Shown here: one piece after another, positions 17,192-26,138 of the stretch
Layout: every line of letters starts with the position of its first letter
Position numbering within the stretch: the stretch's first letter is position 1
Assembly: GCA_016713365.1 (NCBI GenBank)
Contig: JADJPG010000035.1
Span: forward strand, 1-64,000
Length of the DNA stretch: 64,000 nt
Direction: 5' to 3'
From: Verrucomicrobiota bacterium
GTDB taxonomy: Bacteria; Verrucomicrobiota; Verrucomicrobiia; Limisphaerales; JADJPG01
Made by a program: the position numbers and the translations under genes
Notes under the pieces: generated by a model
What the model saw: the letters and a program-made list of their open reading frames with translations, nothing else
The model's database searches: none
Told to the model about the DNA's origin: nothing

Positions 17192-17973
17192 ACACTTGCT
17201 CCGCCGAACCTCGTCGCGCTGCCTTCACGCTCATCGAGTTGATGGTCGTCATCTCCATCATCTCTGTTCTCTCGGCGATTCTTCTTCCCGCGCTTTCTGG
17301 AGCGAAGGACAAGGCGAAGAACATCACCTGCGTGAACAACCTTCGCCAGATCATGACCGCTGCCACGCTCTACTCGGGTGACAACGACGACGTCCTGCTG
17401 CCCGCCGAGTATGACGCCGGCAATGGCGCGCCGTATCAGGAAGGCTGGGCGACGATTCTCGTAAACGGCGATTACATCACGGCGCCTCGATCGAAATACT
17501 ATTACTCGATCGAAGGTGGCGGCTCGGTGCTTCAGTGCCCGTCCGGACTCTACGAGGTTTACCAAAACAACCCGACCTCCCGCGACGACATCGAAGGCAT
17601 GAAGGCCCGTCCTTACGCCTCCGAAAGCACCGGAACCAAGTTCTACGTTCACACCTGGTACGGCATCAACGCCGCGCTGGGGAACAGCAAGAGCTATCCT
17701 TTCACTCGTTCGCCCATGGACCCCGAACCACGCGGCGAAGGCGGCACGTCGAGCCGCACCCTGACCAGCGCAGCCGAAGTGCCGTTCCGCATGCCGGCGT
17801 TCTTCGACGGCTTCTGGCTGCTCAACGGCCACGACGAACGCATCAGCGCGCGACACAACAAACGCACCCGCACCAACCTCGTCTTCTTCGATGGCAGCGT
17901 GGAGACCATGAACACCTTTGCCATCCCCAACGTGAAAGACACCACCTCCGGCGACATCCGCTGGCGCTTCTAA
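17188..17973 (+). CDS. Type II secretion/pilin-like prepilin protein
   Basis: 261 residues. Class III signal: RRAAFTLIELMVVISIISVL, with cleavage expected before Phe and the +5 Glu present. A globular domain follows, ending in the motif RHNKRTRTNLVFFDGSVE. That is close to the H-x9-DG motif of DUF1559-type pseudopilins, with two extra residues between His and Asp. This family is expanded in Planctomycetes, Verrucomicrobia and Lentisphaerae; it is assumed to build pseudopili or be surface anchored, but a defined role is lacking. Overlaps the beta-helix gene by four bases. Confidence 0.85.
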   Translation: MNTCSAEPRRAAFTLIELMVVISIISVLSAILLPALSGAKDKAKNITCVNNLRQIMTAATLYSGDNDDVLLPAEYDAGNGAPYQEGWATILVNGDYITAPRSKYYYSIEGGGSVLQCPSGLYEVYQNNPTSRDDIEGMKARPYASESTGTKFYVHTWYGINAALGNSKSYPFTRSPMDPEPRGEGGTSSRTLTSAAEVPFRMPAFFDGFWLLNGHDERISARHNKRTRTNLVFFDGSVETMNTFAIPNVKDTTSGDIRWRF

Positions 17974-17983
17974 GGCTCGAACC

Positions 17984-18637
17984 ATGAAGAACGCGAAACA
18001 ATACATTCACCTCCTGCTCCTCGCGGTCGTCACGGCTGGCGCGATTTCCTGGATCCTCGTTCAGCAACGCGATGCCGCCAAACCCGAGACGCGCCAGCAC
18101 ACCGGCCTCGGCGAAGTGATGGCCGAGGAAACCGCGAAGCAACTCGCCAAGCGCGAGAAGAAACGCGTCGTCGTCATCTCGCTCCAAAGCAAGGACCCCA
18201 CTCTCCACGCGCAGGAGGAATCCTTCTTCGCGAAGCTGAAGACCCTTTGTCCGGAATCGGAGATCAAGGAAACCATCCGCGTCGATCCGGAAGGCGAGAA
18301 GCGCTACGGCCCCGGACTCGGACTTTCCACGCGCCGCTTCCTCCGCATCGTCGAGCACAACGTGAAGGCTGACGTGCTCGTTTCCTTCATCGGCACGCCT
18401 GATCCCGGATCGGCCGAGATGCACGCGTTCACGAACAAGATTCCGCGCTTCGTGGCCTCCACCCGTGATCTCGCCGACGCCAAGAAGATGCTCGAGAAGA
18501 ACTGGCTCCGCGCCGCCATCGTGCCGCGCTACGATTTCCCCGTGCCGAAGGACGACCCGAAGACCACGCAGGATTGGTTCACGCGCTTCTTCCAGGTCGT
18601 TACCACCAACGAGCTCGCCTCACTTCCAAAAAGCTAG
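17984..18637 (+). CDS. Membrane-anchored hypothetical protein
   Basis: 217 residues. One N-terminal membrane helix (YIHLLLLAVVTAGAISWILV, about 7-26) and a soluble, presumably periplasmic domain. VVVISLQSKDPTLHAQEESF and KADVLVSFIGTPDPG look like alternating strands and helices of a Rossmann-type periplasmic-binding fold (substrate-binding-like). No catalytic motif is identified. It starts 10 bases after the prepilin gene and ends five bases before the first glycosyltransferase, so it belongs to the same transcription unit. Confidence 0.7.
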   Translation: MKNAKQYIHLLLLAVVTAGAISWILVQQRDAAKPETRQHTGLGEVMAEETAKQLAKREKKRVVVISLQSKDPTLHAQEESFFAKLKTLCPESEIKETIRVDPEGEKRYGPGLGLSTRRFLRIVEHNVKADVLVSFIGTPDPGSAEMHAFTNKIPRFVASTRDLADAKKMLEKNWLRAAIVPRYDFPVPKDDPKTTQDWFTRFFQVVTTNELASLPKS

Positions 18638-18642
18638 GCCCC

Positions 18643-19815
18643 ATGAAAACCCCGCGCCGCTTCTTCCTCTACTCGCACGATGGCCAGGGCCTTGGCCACG
18701 CGCGACGCCACCTCGCCATCGCGCGCGGCATCGTGGAAGCGGACCCGACCGCCAGCGTCCTCATCGCCACCGGCATCGAGGAACTTCCGAAGCCCGGTCT
18801 CCCGCCCAATGTCGAAGTCCTGAAGATGCCCAGCCTGCGCAAGATGGCCAACGGCCGCTACGAATCCCGTCGCCTTCTGCTCGCGCCGCGCGAAACCCGC
18901 GCGCTCCGTTCTTTCGCTGCTTCTCACCGCGGTGAAAGTTTCCGCCCGCACGTCGTCCTCGCGGACAAGCATCCATTCGGTGCGAGCGGCGAATTCCGTC
19001 ACGCGCTCGCTGCTGCCCGTCGTCAGGGTGCGCGCTCGGCGCTCGGCCTGCGCGACATTCTCGACGAAGCCTCCACCGTCCGCCGCGAGTGGCGTCCGCA
19101 TGGATTGCCCGGCGCCATCACTGATCATTACGACGAAGTCCTCATCTACGGTGAACGCGCCGTCTTCGATGCCGTCAATGAATACGATTTCCCGGAAGAC
19201 CTCGCCGCCCGCTCGCACTACTGCGGCTACGTGATCAATCCGCCGCCCACCGCCACGCCGTCCACCGCGGCCCGCCCGCTCGTTCTCGCCACTGCAGGTG
19301 CGGGTGAAGATGGCTTCCACGTTCTCGCCTCGTTCCTTCAAGCCTCCGTCGGCGCGCCGTGGGATGCGATGGCCGTGAGCGGACCGCACTGCCCGCCCGA
19401 ACACGCGATTCAACTCGCCGCGCTCGCCGCCGCCGCGAACGCCGAGTGGCACACGTTCGTTCCCGCGCTGGAAACCCGCATCGCGTCCGCCGCCGCCGTC
19501 GTCTGCATGGGCGGCTACAACACGCTTGGTGAAGCCGTCGCTTCCGGTGTGCCCACCGTCTGCGTCCCGCGCGTCGTGCCCCGTCGCGAGCAGCTCATTC
19601 GCGCGCGGGCGTTTGAACGCCTCGGTCTGCTCCAGGTGATCACGCCGAGCAACCTCACCCCTGAAAAACTTCGCGCCGGTTTGGTCAAGGCGCTGTCGTC
19701 CACCCCCAACACGACAGCGCTCGACTTCTCCGGCGCGTCCCATTCCGCCCAACGCCTCCTCGCCCTCGCCGATGCCGCCATCGCGCAGATGAACGGAGAA
19801 CCCGCCTACGCATGA
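18643..19815 (+). CDS. COG4671-like glycosyltransferase (GT-B, GT28-related)
   Basis: 390 residues. N-terminal FLYSHDGQGLGHARRHLAIA matches the start of predicted glycosyltransferases of the COG4671 type. Further shared blocks are MPSLRKMANGRYESR, VVLADKHPFGASGE, ALGLRDILDEASTVRREW and a donor-site CMGGYNTLGEAVASGVPTV near residues 285-305. The GT-B fold with a Gly-Gly donor loop is like that of MurG and diglyceride glycosyltransferases. Enzymes of this group are soluble or peripheral and transfer an NDP-sugar. Acceptor unknown. ATGA overlap with the following GT4. Confidence 0.8.
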   Translation: MKTPRRFFLYSHDGQGLGHARRHLAIARGIVEADPTASVLIATGIEELPKPGLPPNVEVLKMPSLRKMANGRYESRRLLLAPRETRALRSFAASHRGESFRPHVVLADKHPFGASGEFRHALAAARRQGARSALGLRDILDEASTVRREWRPHGLPGAITDHYDEVLIYGERAVFDAVNEYDFPEDLAARSHYCGYVINPPPTATPSTAARPLVLATAGAGEDGFHVLASFLQASVGAPWDAMAVSGPHCPPEHAIQLAALAAAANAEWHTFVPALETRIASAAAVVCMGGYNTLGEAVASGVPTVCVPRVVPRREQLIRARAFERLGLLQVITPSNLTPEKLRAGLVKALSSTPNTTALDFSGASHSAQRLLALADAAIAQMNGEPAYA

Positions 19816-21062
19816 ACCCGCCCGCCAAAATCGCCTACGTCGTGAAGCGCTACCCGCGTTTCAGCGAGACGTTCATCGTCAACGAAATCCTCGCGCACGA
19901 AGCCGCCGGCCAGGCGCTGGAGATCTTCTCGCTCGGGCCGTGCAGCGACACACATTTCCAGAACGCCATCTCGCTCGTGCGCGCGCCCGTCACCTATCTG
20001 CCCGCGGAGGCGCCGAAGTCCGCCGACCTCTGGCGTTCAATGCAGGATGTCGCAGCGAAACTTCCCGGCGGCTGGGCCGCGCTCGACGCCGCGCGCGGCG
20101 AATTGATCCGCGACGTCAATCAGGCACTCGTCCTCGCGCTCATGGCCCGCCAGCGCGGTATCACCCATCTGCACGCGCACTTCGCCACCAGCGCTACCAC
20201 CGTCGCGCGACTCGCCGCGCACTTCGCCGGCATCTCCTATTCCTTCACCGCGCACGCGAAAGACATCTTCCACGAAAGCGTCGATGCCGCCGACCTGCGC
20301 CGCAAACTCGCCGAAGCCAGCGCCTGCATCACCGTCAGCGATTTCAATCTCCAGTTCCTCCGCGAGCAGTTCGGCGACGACGCCCGCAACGTCACGCGCT
20401 TGTTCAACGGCATTCATCTCTCGCAGTTCCCCTACGCCGTGCCGACCAATCGCCCGCCGCTCATCGCCGCCGTCGGCCGACTCGTGGAGAAGAAGGGCTT
20501 CGATGTGCTCGTTTCCGCCTGCGCTGAACTCGTTCGTCGCGGCGTGAACTTCCGCTGCCAGATCGCTGGCGGCGGCGAACACGACGCTGCGTTGCGCGAA
20601 CAGATCGCCAGGCTGAACGTCCAGTCCCACGTCGAGCTCATCGGCCCGCGTCCGCAGCAGGAAATCGTCGCTCTCGTCCAAGGCGCCGCCGCGCTCGCCG
20701 CGCCATGCGTCGTTGGCAACGACGGCAATCGCGATGGCCTTCCCACTGTGCTGCTCGAGGCGATGGCGCTCGGAACGCCGTGCGTTTCCACTGACGTGAC
20801 GGGCATACCCGAAGTTCTCCGCGACCAGGAAACCGGGCTGCTCGTGCCGCAGCGCGATCCCATCGCACTCGCGGATGCGCTGCAAAAGTTGATTAACGAC
20901 TCCGCTCTCCGTGTCCGGCTGGCGGCGGCGGCCCGTGAGTTGATGGAAGCCGAGTTCGACATTGCCCGGAACTCCGCCCGCCAGCGCGCCATCTTCGCCC
21001 ACTGCATCGCGGCCCAGCGCGAAGCCGCCGACGTTCGTCAGCCCGAAGTCACCTGCCCATGA
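19812..21062 (+). CDS. Family 4 glycosyltransferase
   Basis: 416 residues, GT-B. N-terminus IAYVVKRYPRFSETFIVNEI is the classical start of one GT4 branch (exopolysaccharide and colanic-acid-type enzymes). HLHAHFATSATTVARLAAHF and SFTAHAKDIF follow in the acceptor domain. The donor domain has AVGRLVEKKGFDVLVSACAE and the E-x7-E motif region DGLPTVLLEAMALGTPCVST. Catalysis is retaining, using an NDP-sugar. Tight coupling on both sides (ATGA overlaps at 19812 and 21059). Confidence 0.88.
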   Translation: MNPPAKIAYVVKRYPRFSETFIVNEILAHEAAGQALEIFSLGPCSDTHFQNAISLVRAPVTYLPAEAPKSADLWRSMQDVAAKLPGGWAALDAARGELIRDVNQALVLALMARQRGITHLHAHFATSATTVARLAAHFAGISYSFTAHAKDIFHESVDAADLRRKLAEASACITVSDFNLQFLREQFGDDARNVTRLFNGIHLSQFPYAVPTNRPPLIAAVGRLVEKKGFDVLVSACAELVRRGVNFRCQIAGGGEHDAALREQIARLNVQSHVELIGPRPQQEIVALVQGAAALAAPCVVGNDGNRDGLPTVLLEAMALGTPCVSTDVTGIPEVLRDQETGLLVPQRDPIALADALQKLINDSALRVRLAAAARELMEAEFDIARNSARQRAIFAHCIAAQREAADVRQPEVTCP

Positions 21063-22291
21063 AACGCATCGCCTACATCTGCGCGGATCCCGGCGTGCCC
21101 GTCTTCGGCTGCAAAGGCGCGTCCGTCCACGTGCAGGAAGTCATCCGCGCGATGCACCGACTCGGCGCCACCGTTGAACTCTTCGCCGCGCGCATCGGCG
21201 GCGACGTCCCGAACGATCTACGCCATCTGCGCGTTCACCAACTGCCCACGCCGCCGAAAGGTGAACTTGCCGAACGCGAACGCGCCTTGCTCGCAGCAAA
21301 CGATGCGCTGGCCACGGCGTTGTCCGAAGCCGGGCCTTTCGATCTCATCTACGAACGTTACTCGCTCTGGAGCTTTGCCGCGATGAAGTTCGCCCGCGCG
21401 CGCGGAGTTCGCAGTGTGCTCGAAGTCAACGCGCCGCTCATCGACGAACAAGCCGCCCACCGTGGCCTGTCCGACCGCGACGCCGCGGAAGCCGTCGCCA
21501 AGCGCGCGTTCGATGCGGCATCCGTAATCGGCTGCGTTTCGGAAGGCGTGGCTCAATGGGTTCGCTCGCGCATTGAGGACAAGTCCGCGGTCATCGAACC
21601 AGATGGTAGGGCGCGTCGCTCCGCGCGCGCCGCTGCGTCAGTGGAGGAGTCCAATCCTTCCACCAAAGTTCACGTCGTCCCGAACGCCGTGAACCCGCAT
21701 CGCTTCGGTCCAAAAGTGAAGGCGCATCAACCGCCGTCCGGTGACGCCTTTGTGGTCGGCTTCGTCGGCACGCTCAAGCCGTGGCATGGTCTTCCGGTGC
21801 TTGCCGATGCCTTCATCCAGTTCCACGCGCAAAATCCCGCCGCGCGCCTGCTCATCGTTGGCGACGGCCCAGAGCGCGACGCCCTGTCATCCGCACTCGC
21901 GGCTCGCGGACTCAGCGACGCCGTGCATTTTACCGGCGCAGTAACGCCCGAAGAAATTCCCGGCTGGCTAGCCTCGATGCACGTCGCCGTCGCGCCGTAT
22001 CCTGCGCTGGACAACTTCTACTTCTCGCCGCTGAAACTGTTCGAATATCTCGCCGCCGGACTGCCCACCGTCGCGAGCCGCATCGGGCAGGTCACGGAAC
22101 TCCTTCGCGAAGGCGAGACTGGGCTCCTCGTGACGCCGGGCGACCCCACATCGCTCTGCTCGACACTCGCCCGCCTTCGCGCCGATGCTTCGTTGCGCGC
22201 GCAACTTGGCGCCAACGGTCGTGCCTACGTGGAACGTCATCACACGTGGGACGCTGCAGTCGCGCGCCTGCTCAAGCTCGCGAAGAACTGA
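21059..22291 (+). CDS. Family 4 glycosyltransferase with in-frame palindromic insert
   Basis: 410 residues, GT-B. N-terminal IAYICADPGVPVFGCKGASV with donor-domain motifs VGFVGTLKPWHGLPVLADAF and SPLKLFEYLAAGLPTVAS (E-x7-E region). Between the end of the acceptor domain and VHVVPNAVNPHRF, about 20 residues including RARRSARAAAS interrupt what is normally a short link. The DNA there is a GC palindrome, annotated separately. The frame stays open and the insert is in a surface linker, so the enzyme may still work. The closest roles are sugar addition to a lipid or small glycoside acceptor. Confidence 0.86.
   Translation: MKRIAYICADPGVPVFGCKGASVHVQEVIRAMHRLGATVELFAARIGGDVPNDLRHLRVHQLPTPPKGELAERERALLAANDALATALSEAGPFDLIYERYSLWSFAAMKFARARGVRSVLEVNAPLIDEQAAHRGLSDRDAAEAVAKRAFDAASVIGCVSEGVAQWVRSRIEDKSAVIEPDGRARRSARAAASVEESNPSTKVHVVPNAVNPHRFGPKVKAHQPPSGDAFVVGFVGTLKPWHGLPVLADAFIQFHAQNPAARLLIVGDGPERDALSSALAARGLSDAVHFTGAVTPEEIPGWLASMHVAVAPYPALDNFYFSPLKLFEYLAAGLPTVASRIGQVTELLREGETGLLVTPGDPTSLCSTLARLRADASLRAQLGANGRAYVERHHTWDAAVARLLKLAKN
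21604..21633. repeat. GC-rich palindromic repeat inside a glycosyltransferase gene
   Basis: TGGTAGGGCGCGTCGCTCCG followed by CGCGCGCCGC. The stem is GGCGCG (21610-21615) with CGCGCC (21626-21631). It resembles the short GGTAGGGCGCGT...GCGCGCC palindromes I recall as dispersed elements in Verrucomicrobiota genomes; that recollection is untested here. No second copy was noticed in this window. It lies in frame and adds an Arg/Ala-rich stretch. Confidence 0.5.
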
Positions 22292-22292
22292 C

Positions 22293-24140
22293 ATGGCCAA
22301 ACCGAAATCCATCCGCGAAAGCCTGCCCGCCTTCCAACGGCTGCTCCATCACTGCCGTCCGGAACTGCGCAAGCAACGCTGGGTGATTAGCGGCTCGGTC
22401 GTCGCGCTGCTCAGCGAGGTTCTCTTCCGCGTGCTCGAACCGTGGCCGCTCAAGTTCGTCTTCGATCGGCTCCTCCGTCGCAACGGCGAAGGTCCGACCG
22501 GCGATTCCCCGACGCTCCTCGCGTGGGCCGCCCTCGCGCTCGTCGCCATTCTCGTGCTTCGCGCCGTCGGTGCCTACTTCAGCGCGGTGGGTTTCGCTCT
22601 CGCCGGCAATCGCGTCGTCACCAGCCTGCGCAACCGGCTCTACCGCCACATTCAATCGCTGCCGCTCTCGTTCCACAGCGGGACGCGCGCTGGCGATCTC
22701 GTCATCCGCCTCATCGCGGATGTCGGCATGTTGCGCGACATGGCCGTCACAGCGTTGCTCCCGATGCTCGCGAAGGCGCTCATCCTCGTCGGCATGATCG
22801 GCGTGATGCTCTGGTTGAAATGGGACCTCGCGCTGATGGCGATCGCCGTGCTGCCGCTCTTCTGGCTGCGCACCGTTTCGTTGACGAAGAAGATCCGCGA
22901 CCTCGCCCGCAAGCAACGCACCCGCGATAGCGCCATGGCCAGCGCGGCGTCCGAGGCGCTCCACGGCATTCGCACCGTGCAGGCGCTCTCGCTCGAGGAA
23001 CGATTCGTCCACGCCTTCAGCGGTGCGAACGATCAAAGTGCCAAGGCCGACGTGAAAGGCAAACGTCTCGCCGCCGCGCTCGAACGGTCCGTCGATGTGC
23101 TCATCGGCGTCGCCACGGCGCTGACGCTTTGGTACGGCGGCGTGCTTGTGTGGCGCAACGAACTCACGCCTGGCGATCTCCTCGTCTTCCTCGCCTATCT
23201 CAAATACGCCTACCGCCCCGTGCAGGACATCGCGAAGTACGCCGGCCGTCTCGCCAAAGCCTCCGCTTCCGCCAGTCGCGTGCTCGATCTGCTGGACCAG
23301 AAGTCCGCCGTCCGCGATGCCGACGGTGCTGTGGCCGCGCCCGTGTTTCACGGCGACATTCATTTCGAAAACATCTCCTTTGCCTACGTAGAAGGCCGCC
23401 CGGTCTGGCGCGGACTTCAAGCGCGCATTCCCGCGGGCACGCATCTCGCCATTGTCGGACCGTCCGGAAGCGGCAAGTCCACGCTCGCCAGCTTCGCGCT
23501 GCGCCTGCACGACCCGCAATCTGGTTGCGTGCGCATCGATGGCCGCGACGTGCGCGAGTTCACGCTCGAATCTCTCCGTCGCCAGTTCTCCGTGGTGCTC
23601 GATGACACCGTGCTCTTTGCCGCCACGGTCCGCGAGAACATCGCCGCCGCCGCGCCCGGTTCCAGCGCGGAGGAAGTCGAGGCCGCCGCGCGGCTCGCCA
23701 ACGCGCATGATTTCATCACGGCCTTGCCGGATGGATACGAGACCGTCCTGAGCGAACGCGGCGTGACGCTTTCCCGTGGCCAACGCCAACGCCTCGCGAT
23801 CGCTCGAGCTGCGTTGCGGCGTGCGCCGATTCTTTTGCTCGACGAACCGGCCACTGGTCTCGACCGCGCCAACGCTTCGCTCGTGCTCGACGCGCTCACG
23901 CGCATTGAATCGCGCCGCACGGTCATTCACATCACGCACAACCCGCGTCACGCGGCGAAGTCGGATCTGATTTGGTTCATCGAAAACGGCCGCATCGCCG
24001 AACAAGGCACGCACGCGGAGCTGCTTGCTCGCGGCGGTCACTACGCGGCGCTGTGGAGTCTCGGCGATCAGGAGCCGTTGCCCACTGAAACCGTGGACAA
24101 CGTCGTCCTGCTGGAGGAGGAACATGCTGCCATCTCCTGA
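22293..24140 (+). CDS. MsbA-like ABC exporter (fused membrane and ATPase domains)
   Basis: 615 residues; a half-transporter that should act as a homodimer. Residues about 1-320 contain six membrane helices (for example WVISGSVVALLSEVLFRVLE, LLAWAALALVAILVLRAVGA, VLIGVATALTLWYGGVLVW). The ATPase domain has Walker A VGPSGSGKST (about 388-397), a signature LSRGQRQRL (Arg replaces the first Gly of LSGGQ), Walker B ILLLDEPATGLD and an H-loop ITHNPRH. Switch His is intact. Such exporters flip lipid-linked glycans, lipid A or small glycosides. Location between two GT4 genes and a kinase suggests it exports their product. Start ATG lies two bases after the preceding stop. Confidence 0.9.
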   Translation: MAKPKSIRESLPAFQRLLHHCRPELRKQRWVISGSVVALLSEVLFRVLEPWPLKFVFDRLLRRNGEGPTGDSPTLLAWAALALVAILVLRAVGAYFSAVGFALAGNRVVTSLRNRLYRHIQSLPLSFHSGTRAGDLVIRLIADVGMLRDMAVTALLPMLAKALILVGMIGVMLWLKWDLALMAIAVLPLFWLRTVSLTKKIRDLARKQRTRDSAMASAASEALHGIRTVQALSLEERFVHAFSGANDQSAKADVKGKRLAAALERSVDVLIGVATALTLWYGGVLVWRNELTPGDLLVFLAYLKYAYRPVQDIAKYAGRLAKASASASRVLDLLDQKSAVRDADGAVAAPVFHGDIHFENISFAYVEGRPVWRGLQARIPAGTHLAIVGPSGSGKSTLASFALRLHDPQSGCVRIDGRDVREFTLESLRRQFSVVLDDTVLFAATVRENIAAAAPGSSAEEVEAAARLANAHDFITALPDGYETVLSERGVTLSRGQRQRLAIARAALRRAPILLLDEPATGLDRANASLVLDALTRIESRRTVIHITHNPRHAAKSDLIWFIENGRIAEQGTHAELLARGGHYAALWSLGDQEPLPTETVDNVVLLEEEHAAIS

Positions 24141-25032
24141 AACCGCCACCGCAACCGACTGGTTGGAGACGCTCGCGAATCACGGGTTCCGTCCGGAAAG
24201 AGAAACCTTCGCCACTCGCCGCCCGGATCAGTTGACCATCCCCCTCGTCACCGCGAGCGGTGCCAAAGTGGTCGCCAAGTTCTTCACCTCAGATCGTGGC
24301 GCGCAGACGTTCGCGAACATGAACGCGCTCTGGACCTCTTCGTTCGGGGCGCAACGCCAACCGCCTAGCCTGCCGCAACCGCTCGATTTTCTGCTCGATT
24401 GCGGAGCGCTGATCATGGAGCGACTCGATGGCCGTCCACTCGCCGAACTACATGCCAGCGCCGGAGATCACTTCGAACCCGCGCTTCGACTGCTCGCCGA
24501 TTTGCATCAGTGCGATGCCACGCCAGTCGTCAAACGCAGCTCGCGCTCGATCGTTCGCTCCGCCGAACGCAAGGCTGCGCGCATCGCCGAGCTCTCGCCT
24601 ACGCACGCGGCGTTGGCGAAAGAACTCGCGGCGGCACTCGAGGCCGGTCGCGTGAAGGAACGCGAGCTGGTGCCGAGTCACGGTGACTTCTCGCCGCGCA
24701 ACATCTTCGTCGGCACGGACCGCCTCACGCTCATCGACTGGGATCGCTTTCAACTCGCCGATCCCGCGCGCGACGTCGTTTACTTCGCCGCGTATGACTG
24801 GGCTGATTGGTTGCGTCGCGGCCGGATGCCGAATCGCGACAACTTGAAACGCGCCATCGAGATCTACGAATCCGTCCGTCCCGGAGCGAAGCTGAAGCGC
24901 GCGGTGTCGTTTCACATCGCCGCGAGCTGCCTGCGCCGCGCGCTGAGCATTCTGGAATTGTGGCCGGACCAAAGCTGGCTTGCGCCTGCGTGGCTGCAGG
25001 TGGGCCTGCGGGAATTGACCGCTGCGAAATGA
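24124..25032 (+). CDS. APH/choline-kinase-fold phosphotransferase
   Basis: 302 residues. Protein-kinase-like fold of aminoglycoside phosphotransferases: VVAKFFTSDRGAQ holds the ATP-binding Lys, IMERLDGRPLAE the hinge, PSHGDFSPRNIFV the catalytic loop (H-x-D-x4-N, about 183-192), and LIDWDRFQLADPARD the metal-binding Asp. Known relatives phosphorylate sugar or amino-sugar hydroxyls or choline. It overlaps the exporter gene by 17 bases and the next glycosyltransferase by four bases (ATGA). That makes a role in the same pathway likely. Substrate not known. Confidence 0.8.
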   Translation: MLPSPETATATDWLETLANHGFRPERETFATRRPDQLTIPLVTASGAKVVAKFFTSDRGAQTFANMNALWTSSFGAQRQPPSLPQPLDFLLDCGALIMERLDGRPLAELHASAGDHFEPALRLLADLHQCDATPVVKRSSRSIVRSAERKAARIAELSPTHAALAKELAAALEAGRVKERELVPSHGDFSPRNIFVGTDRLTLIDWDRFQLADPARDVVYFAAYDWADWLRRGRMPNRDNLKRAIEIYESVRPGAKLKRAVSFHIAASCLRRALSILELWPDQSWLAPAWLQVGLRELTAAK

Positions 25033-26138
25033 AGATCACAATCCTCAGTCACAATCTGTCGTCGAACGCTTCCATGCGCGCGCATCGGCTGGCGCTGGCG
25101 GCGCAGCATTTCGCAGAGGTGAAGCTGATCGGCCCGGTGGAATCCTCCGGCCTGTGGCCCGCGCTCCCGGCGGCGGACTGGATTCATTCCGTACCGGAGT
25201 GTCGCTTTCCGAAGTTCGCGAGCTCGTTCGTGCAGCTCGCCGAGATGTGCGACGGCGACGTGCTCATCGCCGTGAAGCCGCAGCTCGGTTCGTTCGGCGC
25301 GGCGCTGGTCGCAGCGGAACGTTGGCCGAAGCCGGTGATTCTCGACCTCGACGATCTGGACACGGCCTTCGCGCCACGCGAGGAATGGGAATCGAAACCC
25401 GGAATGGCCGATCTGCATCGGCCGGCGTCCGCGGTGTTCGTGTCGCTGCTGACGCGCGCGACGGGCGCCGCGCAGGCGATCACGGTTTCCTCGACGGCAC
25501 TACAGAAGCGATTTGGTGGAACGTTGCTGCATCAAGGCTGCGACACGCGGCTGTTTGATCCGACGCGCATCGATCGCGAGGCGGCGCGACGCGAATTCGG
25601 TTTCAAGGGTCCAACGATTCTCTTTGTCGGCACACCTCGCTGGCACAAAGGCATGAAGCCACTCGCGAAGGCGGTCGCGGAAATTCCCGGCGCGCGCCTG
25701 GCCGTGGCGAGTCGAGACAAGGAATTCGCCGAAGGCGACTGGTCGCGCTATCCGGTGGACCCGGTGCCGATGCTGCCCTACACGGACGTGCCGCGACTCA
25801 TCGCCGCGGCGGACGTGCTGGCGATTCCACAGATCGATACCGAGGTGTCGCACTTCCAGATGCCGATGAAAGCGTACGATTGCATGGCGATGGGCGTGCC
25901 GATTGTGGCGAGCGCGATCTCGGATTTGCCGCAACTGCTCGACGGCTGTGCGCGCCTCGTGCCGCCGGGCGACGTCGCTGCACTCGCCGGTGCGCTGCGC
26001 GAGACGCTGGAGCAACCGGAGGCGTCTCGGGCAATGGCGGCGAAGGCGCGCGCGCGTTGCCTGGAGAACTATACGATGGCGCATGTCGGCGCGACGTTGC
26101 GCGAAGTCATCAGCAAGGTGGTGCCGGGATTGAAGTGA
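25029..26138 (+). CDS. Family 4 glycosyltransferase
   Basis: 369 residues, GT-B. The N-terminal MKITILSHNLSSNASMRAHR is divergent from the two other GT4s in the locus. The donor domain shows ILFVGTPRWHKGMKPLAKAV and the motif region MPMKAYDCMAMGVPIVAS (Lys-Ala-Tyr-Asp in place of the more common Lys-x-x-Glu; the first acidic residue is Asp). Coupled to the upstream kinase by ATGA at 25029-25032. The next start immediately follows its stop. Confidence 0.82.
   Translation: MKITILSHNLSSNASMRAHRLALAAQHFAEVKLIGPVESSGLWPALPAADWIHSVPECRFPKFASSFVQLAEMCDGDVLIAVKPQLGSFGAALVAAERWPKPVILDLDDLDTAFAPREEWESKPGMADLHRPASAVFVSLLTRATGAAQAITVSSTALQKRFGGTLLHQGCDTRLFDPTRIDREAARREFGFKGPTILFVGTPRWHKGMKPLAKAVAEIPGARLAVASRDKEFAEGDWSRYPVDPVPMLPYTDVPRLIAAADVLAIPQIDTEVSHFQMPMKAYDCMAMGVPIVASAISDLPQLLDGCARLVPPGDVAALAGALRETLEQPEASRAMAAKARARCLENYTMAHVGATLREVISKVVPGLK

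Noticed and set aside
17984..18637. Functional call as ABC substrate-binding protein
   Set aside because: General alternating strand-helix pattern only; no conserved motif to support it.
22272..24149. 625-residue minus-strand open frame opposite the ABC exporter
   Set aside because: Arg/Glu/His-rich mirror of the exporter coding frame, which has full ABC motifs.
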